A DNA stretch of 64,000 nt from Plenodomus lindquistii (GCA_025504975.1 JANUWI010000014.1:1054001-1118000); one strand, 5' to 3'; shown: positions 22,827-34,845, counted from the stretch's first letter. Notes: generated from the letters alone by a model not told the origin. Numbers and translations are program-made.

Positions 22827-25109
22827 ATGGCAACCTTGCCTACCACGCAGAATACCGAGCCCGTCTCACCAAAAGCAACTCCACTTCCTCCACTGCCATC
22901 TAAGGATCCGCTCACACCTGATCAATGGAAGACGCTCTTGGCAATCCTAGACGCCGTCGTGCCGGCCATTAAGCCCGCGTCCACTGCCAACCCGCGCATT
23001 GAACTTGTAGTAGCAGACACTGAATACTCATCCGCAGTCAGCAAGCTCATAGGCCTTGTCCCCTCAACCGACACCAACCCTGAAGATGCCGTCAAACAAT
23101 ATCTCGAAGACTATGCGAGCAAGAACCCTTTATTCCGGCAGCAACTGCAACGCATACTATCCATGTACATGCCGCAAAGCCAGCGCAACCAACTAAGCAC
23201 CATCCTAACCGTTCTCAACACACGGGCCGGTTCCCTCGCGCTGACGGGCTATTTCACGCCTATTAGCGCCCAACCGGTGCACATCCGCGAACGCATCATC
23301 CAGTCCTGGTCCAAGGCCCGCTTATCTCCTTTGCGAACACTACACCGCTCCCTCACCATCCTCTCAAAGCAAACATGGGTCCAGATAACACCTACCATCC
23401 GCCGCGTCATTGGCGTACCCCGCGTACCTACAGGCATGAGGCCTGGCAAAGGATTCGACTATGAGTTTATACAGTTTCCGCCGGGGAACACCCCCGAGGT
23501 GCTCGAGACGGATGTTGTAATCGTGGGAAGCGGGTGTGGTGGTGGTGTCGCGGCGAAGAATCTAAGTGAAGCTGGGTATAGGGTGACTGTGGTTGAGAAA
23601 GCATATCATTGGACACCGGACCATTTCCCCATGAGCGAAGATAATGGCTATAACCATCTCTTCATGAGCGGTGCATTCATCTCCTCAGACGACACTTCAA
23701 CCAGCATCGTAGCAGGCCAAGCCTGGGGCGGCGGCGGAACAGTGAATTGGAGTGCATCTCTGCAAACCCAAGGCTATGTCCGTCAAGAATGGGCATCAAA
23801 GGGCCTCCCATTCTTCACCTCCTCCGCCTTCCAAGACTCACTGGACAGAGTTTGTGACCGCATGGGCGTATCAGCCGACCACATCCAGCAAAACCGCAAC
23901 AACGCCATCCTCCTCGAAGGCGCGCGAAAACTAGGCTGGTCGCACAAGCCCGTTCCCCAAAACACCGGCGGTCACGCCCACGACTGCGGCTTCTGCACTT
24001 TCGGCTGTGGATCTTGCGAGAAGCAAGGCCCAGCCGTATCCTACCTCCCCGACGCCGCCCGTGCAGGCGCCCACTTCATCGAGGGTTTCCACGCCGAGAA
24101 AATCGTCTTCACGCACAAAGCAGGTCAGAAAATCGCAACCGGCGTCCTAGGAACATGGACATCGCGCGACGAACACGGCGGCGTATCCTCCAGCCCCCTG
24201 ATCACACGTAAGATCTTTATCCGCGCAAAACGCGTCATCGTAGCTGCAGGAACTATGCAATCGCCGCTACTCCTTGTACGCTCCGGTCTCACGAACCCCC
24301 AGATCGGACGGAATCTGTACGTCCACCCCGTCGCGTTCATGGGCGCTGTGCATCCTGAACCCGTGGTACCCTGGGAAGGCGGAATCCTAACCGCCGTTGT
24401 AAACGAGTACGAGAACCTCGACCACAAGGGCCACGGCGCAAAACTCGAAGCCACGATCATGGTGCCGTCGAGCTGGCTCATGTGGTTGGACTGGCAATCC
24501 GCGCTGGGGTACAAACTCGATGCCGCACGACTCCGCCACATGGCTGGTTACATTTCCATTGCTCGAGACCGGGATCCCGGACGCGTATATCCTGATCCTG
24601 TGGACGGCCGGGTACGATTTGAATACACTCCTAGCGCATTTGACAAGAAGAATATCATCGAGGGACTCGTCGCGCTGGCGAAGATCCAATACATCACGGG
24701 CGCAAAGGAGATTTTCGCATTAATACCGGGTATGCCGTCTTTCCATCGCGATCCAAGTCTCCCTGAAACAAGTGGAGATGGAATCAACGACCCCGCCTTC
24801 CAATCCTGGCTCCGCACCCTCCGCGCCAAAGCCTTCCCCTCGGAATCAGTCTTCGTGTCTGCACACCAAATGGGAACGTGTAGGATGAGTGCCGCGGCGA
24901 AAGATGGGGTTGTTGATCCAGAGGGACGGGTTTGGGGTACGCAGGGGTTGTATGTTGCTGATGCGAGTGTTTTTCCGAGCGCGAGTGGGGTGAATCCTAT
25001 GGTTACGAATATGGCGATTGCGGATTGGGTTAGTCGGGGGATTGGGAGGGGGTTGGGGAGGGAGATGGAGGGGGGGACGGAAGGGGAGAGGGAGAGGGCG
25101 AGGTTGTGA
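22827..25109 (+). CDS. Long-chain fatty alcohol oxidase (GMC family)
   Basis: FAD enzyme oxidising long-chain alcohols to aldehydes with oxygen, as in fungal omega-oxidation; usually membrane- or peroxisome-associated. The ADP-binding motif VVIVGSGCGGGVAAKNL sits near residue 235, later than in ordinary GMC enzymes. The N-terminal 230-residue extension is typical of the alcohol-oxidase branch. Further motifs are WGGGGTVNWSASLQTQ (flavin attachment region), the Cys-rich HDCGFCTFGCGSCEKQG, HQMGTCRM and the ending YVADASVFPSASGVNPM. No intron is needed. The first ATG is at 22827 (760 residues); the frame is open a little upstream but without ATG. The last 25 residues are Gly/Glu/Arg-rich. Confidence 0.9.
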   Translation: MATLPTTQNTEPVSPKATPLPPLPSKDPLTPDQWKTLLAILDAVVPAIKPASTANPRIELVVADTEYSSAVSKLIGLVPSTDTNPEDAVKQYLEDYASKNPLFRQQLQRILSMYMPQSQRNQLSTILTVLNTRAGSLALTGYFTPISAQPVHIRERIIQSWSKARLSPLRTLHRSLTILSKQTWVQITPTIRRVIGVPRVPTGMRPGKGFDYEFIQFPPGNTPEVLETDVVIVGSGCGGGVAAKNLSEAGYRVTVVEKAYHWTPDHFPMSEDNGYNHLFMSGAFISSDDTSTSIVAGQAWGGGGTVNWSASLQTQGYVRQEWASKGLPFFTSSAFQDSLDRVCDRMGVSADHIQQNRNNAILLEGARKLGWSHKPVPQNTGGHAHDCGFCTFGCGSCEKQGPAVSYLPDAARAGAHFIEGFHAEKIVFTHKAGQKIATGVLGTWTSRDEHGGVSSSPLITRKIFIRAKRVIVAAGTMQSPLLLVRSGLTNPQIGRNLYVHPVAFMGAVHPEPVVPWEGGILTAVVNEYENLDHKGHGAKLEATIMVPSSWLMWLDWQSALGYKLDAARLRHMAGYISIARDRDPGRVYPDPVDGRVRFEYTPSAFDKKNIIEGLVALAKIQYITGAKEIFALIPGMPSFHRDPSLPETSGDGINDPAFQSWLRTLRAKAFPSESVFVSAHQMGTCRMSAAAKDGVVDPEGRVWGTQGLYVADASVFPSASGVNPMVTNMAIADWVSRGIGRGLGREMEGGTEGERERARL

Positions 25110-26493
25110 GGGGTTTGTGGGTGGGTTGAGTGGATGTTTGAATAGGGGTGTGGTGGCGGAGGGTTGTGTCGTCTTGACTATGCAGAAGGAAAGGCACTGC
25201 AGTGTATGAGTATAAGATTTGTCAGCATAGTAAGCGAAGGAAGAAGCCTGTGAAAAAGGAATTGTGCGGTGCGTGAGAGGACTGGACATGCATGATAAAC
25301 CCATGTGTAAGATGGGTCGCAATTTTATCCAATAACGAATAAGATGTCCTGCGTAATGGTGGCGCAAGTACAAGGCCGTGAATGGTAAAACTAATGATTC
25401 ACGAGGTCTTGAATGTTTAAATGTACGGACGAAATGAATGTACCAAGTATGAAGAACTTGCACGCGTTTGTTTAGGTTTGGGGGAATTAAATGTATAAAG
25501 TCAGGTAGAGATGAATGTACAAAGTATGAAGAAAAAAGTGCACAAGTATTAAGAGCTGAAGAAATAAAAGGGCATGAAAAGAGTTTTGAAGCCCAACGTG
25601 CACAAGGCAGTGACGATGGCAATGCATAGGGCTGCAATTTGTTTAATTTGGGCGTTTGTGGAGAAACAGAGGAGCCGTAGTGCCCGAGTGAAGCGCGTTA
25701 AGCGAAGATGTAGAGGGGTTTTCTACTTGGTGTGTTTGGTCGTGAGAATGGATATGGCGGTAAATTCGCCCAGGGCTGGATTTAAAGGTGGAGGTTGTGG
25801 TGACTTGGCCATGCATGTAGCGATCAAAGTCTTTCAGTATGTGGCGAAGTACCCACGTGGAATGGATTGAATGTCCAGTCGTGTATAGAGTACTCTGTAT
25901 CTCATGCAGTCTGCAGCCCAAGCTGGTTGGGTGTATGCAGGTGTGTATTCGAGGAAGTTCGGGTACTGGTGGGTCACGTTCCCGTTAGTTAGCGCAAGAC
26001 CCTGAGGCATGATGAGGTCATTCAGCCGGCATCACTCGTCTCAGCCCCTCAACTACGAGCGATCAGCGGACATGTTTGCCCTGTTGAAGATGGACTGATG
26101 CCGTGGACCCTGTACATCTGGGCTGTGTTGTGCACATCTTAGGATGCCCAAGTATGCGTGGCAGGAGGCTGTAGGCAAAGTTTGTTTTTCGACGGGAGGA
26201 AGGATTCTGCTTGCCAAAGGGATTTCCCGCAACGAGACCATGTCTTGCGAGCTGCCCCACCCGCGAGATTACGTCGACGTGCGATCCTGCGACTGCAACG
26301 AGTCTCGAGACAGTGTTGAAGTTTGGGTCACGAAGCACGCTTTAGAGTAGTTGCTTCTTCACATGCGCGCCCACGACTACATCACACGCATCTTGAGCAC
26401 GCACACCATCCCAACCAACATCAGCACCAGCGCCAGCATCAGCGCACATTCACCACACCCACGCCCACACCCACATCCACATCCACCACGACC
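25110..26493. other. Intergenic, with a short direct repeat
   Basis: No gene. The sequence GAATGTAC(C/A)AAGTATGAAGAA occurs twice, at about 25436-25456 and 25511-25531. The region is A/T-rich near the alcohol-oxidase 3' end and holds the promoter of the acetyltransferase. A CA/ACC-rich tract precedes the start at 26494. Confidence 0.5.
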
Positions 26494-27405
26494 ATGACCA
26501 GCGTCATGAAGGGCGGCTTCGGCGCCCCAAGCAGCAACGGGAATGGCAACGCCCATGCAGGCACAGAGTTCCTCAACGCCATACACCCCCTCGGAAGCGC
26601 CCTTGATGGCTACGACAACACCAAGCCCTGCAGCCAGCAGACCATCAACGTGCCCGAGGCCTTCCGCGACGCCATGGCGGTCCGTGAAGCCGTCTACGGC
26701 GAGCAAGGCGTGCCGCTTGAAGCCGAGTTCGACCAAGACGACGCCCGCAGCTTCCACTGGGTCGCCTACGCCTCGGTAGCCTCGCACTCGACCACCCCAC
26801 CCAAACGGCTGCGCGCCTCGTCCTCCAACACGCCCGCCGACGATGCCCGCCGCGCCTCTGCGACCGCCGTCCGAGTCCCCGTCGCAACCATCCGCCTGAT
26901 TCCCCCACCTCACGGCCCCAACAAATACATCAACAGCAGCAACGGCGACAAGCACGCCGACGCCGACGCCCCAGAAGACATAGCAGAGCAACACCACCCC
27001 AACGAGCCCTACGTCAAGCTCGGCCGCCTCGCAGCCCTCAAACCCTACCGCGGCCTCGGTCTCGCCCGTCTCCTCGTCAACACCGCCCTCGACTTTGCCA
27101 CAAACAACCCTGAGAAGATATACAGCCCGCCCTCGCCCACCGCTCTCGAAAAGGCACAAATGCAGGGCAGCCACCGCGAAAGGGAAATCACGTGGCAGGG
27201 GCTGGTCATGATCCACGCGCAGACAAACTTGAAAGCCATGTGGGAGAAACACGGGTTTCATGAGGAGTTGCTGGGTGAGGATGGCGAGGTGGAGATCCAG
27301 GCTGAGCCGCATTGGATGGAAGAGGGCATTGAGCATGTGGGCATGTGGAAAAGGTTGCCCGTGGAGAAGAGGAAGAGGTTGTCTGTTTCGTCTACCGAAG
27401 GATAG
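26494..27405 (+). CDS. GNAT-family N-acetyltransferase
   Basis: Acetyl-CoA-dependent acyltransferase of 303 residues, cytoplasmic or nuclear as no signal is seen. The acetyl-CoA-binding motif A is clear: VKLGRLAALKPYRGLGLARL, with the R-G-x-G-x-A turn, followed by an alpha-helix (LLVNTALDFA). The N-terminal half contains VREAVYGEQGVPLEAEFDQDD, the acceptor-side segment found in YjcF/ElaA-like proteins. It is interrupted by a low-complexity insert (residues about 115-190), unusual for the family. The end has MWEKHGFHEE, as in other GNATs. The ATG at 26494 is the first in frame; the frame stays open upstream in a repetitive CA-rich leader. The substrate is unknown. Confidence 0.85.
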   Translation: MTSVMKGGFGAPSSNGNGNAHAGTEFLNAIHPLGSALDGYDNTKPCSQQTINVPEAFRDAMAVREAVYGEQGVPLEAEFDQDDARSFHWVAYASVASHSTTPPKRLRASSSNTPADDARRASATAVRVPVATIRLIPPPHGPNKYINSSNGDKHADADAPEDIAEQHHPNEPYVKLGRLAALKPYRGLGLARLLVNTALDFATNNPEKIYSPPSPTALEKAQMQGSHREREITWQGLVMIHAQTNLKAMWEKHGFHEELLGEDGEVEIQAEPHWMEEGIEHVGMWKRLPVEKRKRLSVSSTEG

Positions 27406-28437
27406 GATTCCATCTGGACGACGAGGAAGGCGGGTTCCCCCCGTGGACGTGCGACGTTTAGGATCCAGATTCCCATCTTGGCTCCAGGTCCTTCTGGGTG
27501 GGAGGGCGAAGAAATGGAGTGGATGCCTTGACCATGACAATCAGCTCCACAACCACATCGCTTTGGAATCCGACATTTCACCACCACAGCATTTCGGCGA
27601 TCCTCACGACCAAGGCATAGGTTTGGTTACTCTCAGCAATTTTTCTCTCGTTTTTCATGGCACGGTTTTTCACAATCAACATCACTTATACCCCCAATTC
27701 CCCTCTTCACGACACCCCATTGGATTTTTGGCATAGGCGAATTCGGGATGGCTTGGGTCTGGGACAGCATAATTGGATAATTGTGCTTCTATAGACAAAA
27801 GTAAAAGCATTCATTTTCTGTTATTAGAAAGTTTGTGGTCGAAAATATCAGTGTTTACTATCTCCTACTGTCGCCTTTGCGTCTTGTCAAAGTGAGATGA
27901 CCGGACTCTGCAAGTGTGTAACGGAAAACTTGCACGGACAAATCATGTGGCGATGATAGGGAATGGTTAAACAAGAGCTGTGAAGTGACTTAGGAAGAGT
28001 GAGTAGGTCAGAAGTAATGCTCACGACTCGAACGTGCAGCATGATGGGTCTACAATCAATCATTGCGTGACAAGAAGAAAATCTGAAACGAAATTTACCA
28101 AGCTTTCTATTTCCCCAGATTCAAGGTCAGTCGCTCCTATCATTCGCGCCTGAGCACGAGCTTCACCGCATCCAGGCACGTGGGCTAGTAGGACAAACGA
28201 TCCATGGGAAATGACCCCAACGCATCACCGGCAGCTCTCATACCTCTCAAACTCTGCAACAACTGGCCTTCACTTGCACACTCTCGCCCTCGCTAGCGTA
28301 CGTGATCCGTGCTTACCGCACACCATACTTTACCTCTCCCCGCCTTCGAGGCTCCATCGCTCCTTCAACTTTCCACAGTGGCGCCCAACACTAGTAAATA
28401 CCTCTCCCCCAGGTCTCCTCCATTCTGGTCCTTCACC
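27406..28437. other. Intergenic
   Basis: One kilobase without a gene. Pyrimidine-rich sequence just before 28438 is consistent with the promoter of the next gene. Confidence 0.5.
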
Positions 28438-29631
28438 ATGATTTTCTCATTTGCCGTTGTCATGGTCTTCATGGTCATCGCCTGGAGTCGACCTGCCGCC
28501 ACGATCATGTTGCCTGATCCCGACGCAGGCCACAAGTTCAAGGTCGCTGTGTCGCACTTTCCTCTGACAGACACCGCAACAAACGATGCCTATGATGCAA
28601 CAGTCAAGCGCAGCATCATGGCCAGCTTGTTCATCCCGGTTGCTCGCGATGCCTGCGCCAACGAGTGCAAGAACAGCTATATGCCCGGCCAGACTGCGCG
28701 TATTGCAAACGAGCAGTTCATCTTGGGCACCAAAGAAGGCGTCTTCGAGACCATTGGATACAACCACTGCTGTGGCAACGACGCCGACATCGACGCCAGC
28801 AAGTTGTCTGTCGTTGTCCTCGAGCCTCACACTGACACCAGCCGTCTCCTCTACGTCAACGTGGCGCGCTTCATCAGTGCCAATGGCATCGCAGTCGTCG
28901 TCCTCGACCACCCGGGCGAAACCAGCATCACAGAGTTTAGCGGCACCAATGTCCCTCGCGGCGGAACAGTCTACAACAGCGGCACCGTCGAGCTGTCCAA
29001 CTTCTCCCCCGTCACTGCCTGGAACGACACCATCTCCAAAGCGATCGCCACACGCATGACCGACATCAACTTCGCCCTCACCCAGCTCTCCACACTCGAG
29101 CTTCTCCAACGTCAGCTCCCTACCCTCCGCTTCAGCACCCCCCTAAACACCAAGAACTTCTCCGTCATCGGCCACGGTCTAGGCGGCACCGTCGCAACAG
29201 CGCTATCATTTGCAAACCCAAACGTCCGCTTCAGCATCAACCTCTCCGGCGCAGCGCCCTCCATCGACAGCACCGGTACTAGCACCATCGCAACCCCCGT
29301 CTATTTCTTCGGCCGCAGCAACTACAAACGCACCGACGCCTTCAACTGGCCAGCCACATGGTCTCACCTCACAGGCCCAGCCACAGAATTCGACCTCAAC
29401 AACAGCGACATCTTCGACTTCAGCGATCTCCCCGTCATCGTGGAGCTCGCGCAGAACGAGGGCGGCAAAAAGGGTGTCTCAGCAAGGGCAGTCGCGGGCG
29501 GTAGTTCAGCGAACCACGCGATGTTATGTTTTGTAGAGGCGGTGGTCAAGAAGGAGGTCTTGGGTGATGCTGGGACGCTGAGCAATTGCGTAAGGGTGTT
29601 TCCGGGGATGGTACCGTTTCTTGGGCAGTGA
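28438..29631 (+). CDS. Secreted alpha/beta-hydrolase-like protein with a Gly at the nucleophile elbow
   Basis: A 397-residue protein beginning with a hydrophobic signal (MIFSFAVVMVFMVIAWS). The fold is suggested by VVVLDHPGET, SVIGHGLGGTVATALSF and a later SANHAMLCF that could supply the His loop. It resembles PAF-acetylhydrolase/esterase-like secreted proteins of ascomycetes. The nucleophile elbow reads GHGLGG instead of GHSxGG, so the catalytic Ser is replaced by Gly and ordinary hydrolase activity is doubtful. Paired Cys near residues 75-110 (DACANECKNS, NHCCGND) suggest disulfides. An upstream in-frame extension exists but lacks ATG. It could be a pseudoenzyme or use another residue. Confidence 0.72.
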   Translation: MIFSFAVVMVFMVIAWSRPAATIMLPDPDAGHKFKVAVSHFPLTDTATNDAYDATVKRSIMASLFIPVARDACANECKNSYMPGQTARIANEQFILGTKEGVFETIGYNHCCGNDADIDASKLSVVVLEPHTDTSRLLYVNVARFISANGIAVVVLDHPGETSITEFSGTNVPRGGTVYNSGTVELSNFSPVTAWNDTISKAIATRMTDINFALTQLSTLELLQRQLPTLRFSTPLNTKNFSVIGHGLGGTVATALSFANPNVRFSINLSGAAPSIDSTGTSTIATPVYFFGRSNYKRTDAFNWPATWSHLTGPATEFDLNNSDIFDFSDLPVIVELAQNEGGKKGVSARAVAGGSSANHAMLCFVEAVVKKEVLGDAGTLSNCVRVFPGMVPFLGQ

Positions 29632-31531
29632 GGGGCGGCGAGGCAGATAGTGAGATTTTTGGGACATTGGCAGAATGAGGGCTTGAAGTACAATACCAAT
29701 GCCGAAGATGTATTGCGCACATCAAGAATTGTAACGACGAGAATGTGTAGACATGCGACACGCTACCATGTCATGTCATGCCTAGATAGATGGAACGCTG
29801 TACCTACACGGTTCTTTTTTCAATCTTCAATTTAAGATCATGGTACTCATCAAGTTCTTTAGCGGGCATGGAGTACAATAGAGTAGACACTTCTTGAAAA
29901 TATGCCGAGGTTGATTTAAAGAACTATCTACGGCTAGCTAAGGAGAGTATTTATTACTACTTGATTACTAACCCTACTGTCACGTGCCTACCTTACTCTC
30001 CAAACACACTTTTGCACATATCCACGGTATCTATCTACTACAGTCGCATCAAATCACATCAAATCAACCAATACATTCCAACCCAATGAAACTCAGTCAC
30101 TCGGTCGATCCCACGCCCCATGCGAAACCCCACCCGTTATCCCCCAAATCCCCCTTTTCGCCCATTTGTTTCGTAGAACCTTGTTGGACGCATATGGTAC
30201 TTTTTTCTCCGCTAGATGCTTTTGCTAATCATTACACGAGTGCTGAGATGGAGGAGGGGCGGTTTTTGTCATCGGGTGAATTTGTGTGGGGGCGATGAAT
30301 GCTGTACCATAGCAGGGTATGAAGTAGGTATGCGGGGGCGGAATGCTTGCTCAGGCTAGCATTAGGTACTGACTGGGTCGTGTTTAAAACTGGTGTGCAT
30401 GCAAGCCAAGTCCACTATATGTATATGCTGCATGTATGTGGGTTTATCTCGATGAAGCGTGGCAGTGAAAAAGGCGGCATGCATGGCATGCACGTACCTA
30501 GGTTATAATTGGTCAGGCTAAGAATAGACTAACCTTCATCCTAGCAATGTGTAGGCTAGGCAATAAAGTACCTACACATGGTGTATGCAAATGAAGCTTG
30601 GTATCATTCGTCGGAGCGAGTTCGTGGGTACGTCGAGTAGTGACGAAATTGCTATGCACGATGTTTGCTGGTGGTGCGTTGCAGGATACAAGGTATAGAC
30701 GCATCGGATCGTATGGTACGATGGTGAGTTAAGAGAGCCAATTCAACTCGCGCTTTTTCTCCGCGATAAAGAGGATGGTATTTGTCTCTAGACATGACTA
30801 CGTAGAGTAAGGTTTACGGACTTTCTGACTGACTACCCATGGTAAGGTATACGGACTTTCTGAATCAAGAGAAATCACGTCTTGGCGGCTCACGCCCATC
30901 TTGACATGAAACACATCTTACGGTAGTGCGCCAACACTACGGTTCCATCGCTTTGCGCGTCCTTACCGGTACACCCTGTAGGAGGCAAATCGTGCATAAC
31001 ATCCCTGCAGCCAGCCAACCTACCAGGCAAGATCTAAATTAATGTGTCTATATACTGCACATGTATGCATGCGTCTCGGGGGATTGTTTCAAAAACTAAG
31101 CGATGCGTGGGTGGCCTGAAGGTAATCGCGGGTCTTTCAGCCCCTTGGAGCTGACGACCCTCGGACCTGGGTTCCCTTGGCAGCAGCATGTGGAGCCCGG
31201 TCAGCCTTACTGGAGCAAGCATCACCACCATGTGCTGCTTACAGATACTGGTGAAGGGTGTACGCCATACTACCGTTTCGGGCCAGGGCTGGGGCCAGGG
31301 CTGAATTCTCTGATCCAATGATCCGATCTAAAGAAAGCTGCGTGAAGATGCCCGGCTTCTGTGCTTGAGATAACTAGGCTACCTACTCTCCTTTATCTGC
31401 CATCTGTGGCCTTCCTTCCAACACCGGTTCTTCGAGGTCGCCTCAATCCATGCTTTACTACTTTCATGAATCACGACTACTTGCGAGACGCCTCTGAAAA
31501 TCTCATCCACAAATAATCGCCTATCGACAAC
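29632..31531. other. Intergenic, 1.9 kb, with a short direct repeat
   Basis: I see no gene. The sequence GTAAGGT(T/A)TACGGACTTTCTGA occurs at 30807-30828 and again at 30842-30863. A small GGGCCAGGGCT repeat occurs near 31280. Confidence 0.5.
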
Positions 31532-33914
31532 ATGACAAGTTACCAGAAAGACATCGGCTGGTCTGGGTCGCTGAGGAACTCATACGCAAGGATACCGGCA
31601 CTCCAACAATACAAAAAGCAGATCATATTCATGTCACTCTTGGTAGTCCTACCAATGACTGCTTTCACGATGGTTATTCTCGTTCTTGTGTTCGACAATC
31701 TGGCCAAAGATCTGAACTGCCCAATCGCCGCTCTATGTCCAGCGCCCCCACTGATCAACGTCACCTCATCTTCACACTATTATGTTGATTATCCAGCCAC
31801 CCGTGTGGTGTTCGTCTCCTCTTGGTCCTCTACCGTTAGCTTTGCACTTATTAGCGCTATCATGGTGCTTTGCGCCTACAGTAGTGCTGCGCAATTGATC
31901 AAAGCGTCTTCGTCGTCACATGCCAACGTCGATCTCCCAAGTCCTTATCAGTTGAGTTTGTTGATCAGGATCCTCAATGTCGAGTATCTATCGCTTTGGA
32001 CATATCTTCGTGGCAAGGTTGCTTTACGAAGAGATCCGCTCGTCCGGAGCACAACCAAGATCCTGAGTCCTACGGCAATGGTTCTTTTCCTCTCAATAAT
32101 TACCAGGTCAGTGAGTACTCTGAGTGCTTTGTTACCAGTTGCCTAACACGGGCGCCTTTAGCATCGCGATACAAGCTGCCGACAGTTATCTGCATATCAA
32201 CACCAAATCCGTGGCCATGGTTCAGATACTCCCTGGCCCGCCGGGGCTCACAAATCACAGCAAGAGGATGAGTCATGGGTGTCTCGACAGTAATGCTACG
32301 TTCGGCACCTGGGCGAACACAAACTTCTGGGGGTGCGCCGGAGTCCTCCAACAAGAGACAGGGCATTATCTGACGAAGAACCTGACAGAAGCCATGAAAT
32401 GGAAAGCCGAACCCGACAAGGACTATCTGTTGAACTTTTTGGACGAAGATGAGACTCCTTATGCCATCTTGGGCCCGTTGAACCCTTTACCGAATGTCGA
32501 TTACAAGGCGTCGAGCTTTGCTGCAACGGCTTCGTGCGCAATCATTCCTGCGTCATCTTGCCAATTTGCGAGTAATTTCTCCGAAATTAATCGTCCTTAT
32601 GATTCGCCAGAGATGGCAGTCGAGTTCCACTGCTACAAGAATCGGGGTTCGTCCATTGAGCTGCAGGACACACTGACGAGCTACCTCGCGTCGATGAAGA
32701 GCTTTGGAGTCCATAAATACCTATCAGAGGGACCTCAATTTGAGAGGAGATTCATTGTAGATCCCAAAGTCCTCGAGCAAGTGGTGCCATATGTCACGGA
32801 TGCAGAGGCGCAAAATATGTGGTCGAATCCATGGGAGTGGGTTGGCTTCATTTCCAACTTGGGGTCAGACTCCGAGTTTGAAGATGCTCCCAATGGGACG
32901 ACGTGGTTTTGGTCAGAGCATGGGCTTCCAATGGTCGTCTTCCATTGTAGCTCTGAGAGTAAGTGGCTTTCATCCCTTATCGAATCTTGTGATCTTCGTC
33001 GACTAATGTCTGCAGTCTATGACGTCGAATACACAGTCGTTGGTGGCGAGGTGACAGCCTTGAACAAACACGCCAGCAATTCCACCGTCGCGGGAACATC
33101 GATTTTCCCTACCTTGCTTTCCGCCGCCGCCTATGCCGATGTCATGGAGCGAATCGCATACACTGCACAGAGCGCAAAAACATTGAAAAACTTCAAAGCC
33201 CTGTACGAACGCGAAATGAGCCGCATGTTCATCATGCCGCTGGCACCGCATACAGTAGACGAAAAGAGTCTATCGTCCCAGCAAAGAGCAAGTCGCATCG
33301 TGACCGAAGTATCCGTAGCAGCACTGTGGTCCTTGGTAGCTGCCAACATGGCTTTTGCGCTACTTGCGATCGGTGTAGCAATCATGGCATGGCGCTCAGG
33401 ATCCGAAGACGTCCAGCAAGTGCAGTCTCGACTGGGAATCACAGGGCTGACGGCCGCACTGTTTGACCGCGAAGCCAGCCAAAAAGGTATCGAATCTACC
33501 AAAAAATTGTTCCACGAAAACGGAGAGGGGAACACACCAAAGACAACCGTAGGTGTCGCAGTATCGCCATCCAAAGGCATGATTTGGTCACTTCGGAGCA
33601 TAGCAACGCAGGAAGAGCTGGAATTGGGAAAGCCATGTCGATCGAACTCCGAGATTACGGAAATTGGTAGTAGCAATCTCCATGGTTCGCCAGTTGCGCA
33701 GATCAATACGAAAGCTTTGCAGCCTTTGCTGACGGGTTCTTCGTCGATATTAAGAAGTAAATCGGATAGAGACAACGAGTCGGCTGTGGATTTTCAACGT
33801 CTAGATGTGGAGACAAGTCCTGTCAGCCTGTGGTTCGAGGACCGGGAAGATGTGTTCTCAGGGACGTCGCGCCGATCTGATGTATCTGAAGAAAACGACG
33901 GCATCATCTCTTGA
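31532..33914 (+). CDS. Multi-pass membrane protein of unknown function
   Basis: Three exons (31532-32106, 32162-32958, 33016-33914; introns of 55 and 57 nt, GT-AG with CTAAC/CTAAT branch sites) encode 756 residues. The second intron is a multiple of three without stops, so a read-through form is possible. Hydrophobic segments lie at about residues 32-55, 92-118 and 172-196, plus one near 540-562 (LWSLVAANMAFALLAIGVAI). Between the third and last is a large, Cys-containing, N-glycosylation-rich loop (NVT, NAT, NLT, NST sites), probably outside the cell. The C-terminal 180 residues are hydrophilic and Ser-rich, probably cytoplasmic. I recognise the type as a common uncharacterised ascomycete surface protein, without a known function. 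Confidence 0.8.
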
Positions 33915-34630
33915 AGGTACAGATGTCTGTGGCTTTTTGAATGGGAAATGGGTAGACCCGAGAAATTCCACTCTATTTTCGACATCAAAGTCATCCATTT
34001 CTTGCTTCAACACAGCAGTCTTCTGGTCCTCTACCTACCAAGAGCCGATAGCCTCCTCGAAAGCGGATTCAAGATGAACATTAGTGCTTGGGAATTCGTC
34101 GCCACGAATAAATATTTTGTTAGCAGTGTCAACGCCGCAGCCACGCTCCCAGGCGCAAAAAAACTTCTATATTCCCTGCATCTCCCACCCAAAACGGGAA
34201 AATAGTAAGTTTCAATCAAAAAAAATGGTAAGCTACCCGCCCTCTTTTGTCAAGGAAGCACGGTCGGCACGGATGCGTCGACCAATGCGCTGGACGTGTA
34301 CCACTTCGGATTGGAATTTGGAAAGACAAAACATAATATATGTGCCGCAAATCATTACATGCAACAATACTTGCCAGAGTATTGCTTGGATTTGACCTTG
34401 TATGGCTTCAACCTCATGCAGCAAAAAAGCCTGTTGTTCTTCCATACCTACTCTGCCGAAATAAAGTGAGTGTGAAGTCTGTCAAGTAGCAATGAGACAA
34501 CGACTAACGCTAGAACTACCACGATAACCTCAATTTCACACGCAAAAGAGGGTTTAGAATGGTACAATACACTGGTACCCAGTAATCAGACTGATGCTTG
34601 GCATCCTAATAAACCTTTACTCTCAATCCT
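33915..34630. other. Intergenic, left flank of the metabolite cluster
   Basis: No gene seen. A/T-richer than the preceding genes. Confidence 0.5.
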
Positions 34631-34845
34631 TTAGAGGTCTTCGGGCAATACAGTGACAACAGTGTCACTTGTGATGACCAGATCAGCAGCACTTGTTCCA
34701 AACAACTGCAATGTTCCAACATCATTCTTCCCCTTGACCTCCTCAGTCCCATACACCCTGAACAGAGCCGCCAGCGTGAGATAAAGCTCTGCATATGCAA
34801 GGTTGATTCCGAGACAAGCTCTGCCACCTTTGCCAAAAAAAAAAA
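34631..34845 (-). pseudogene. Cytochrome P450 fossil (haem-binding C-terminus only)
   Basis: One minus-strand frame reads FGKGGRACLGINLAYAELYL and continues about 50 residues to a TAA at 34631, the length expected for the end of a P450. FxxGxRxCxG is the haem-thiolate loop. Upstream of the motif the frame runs into an A/T homopolymer (34835-34845) and then unrelated sequence, so the first 400 or so residues are missing. It shares strand and neighbourhood with the FAD-oxidase fossil and the PKS, and is probably a lost tailoring gene of the cluster. Confidence 0.75.

Noticed and set aside
26377..27540. 387-codon minus-strand frame opposite the acetyltransferase
   Set aside because: A shadow of the GC-rich third positions of the GNAT gene, whose catalytic motifs are clear on the plus strand.
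28447..29109. 220-codon minus-strand frame opposite the hydrolase-like gene
   Set aside because: Antisense shadow; the plus strand has the signal peptide and fold motifs.
34631..34845. Functional P450 gene
   Set aside because: Only the haem-loop to stop region exists; no upstream exons encode the I-helix or ExxR motif.
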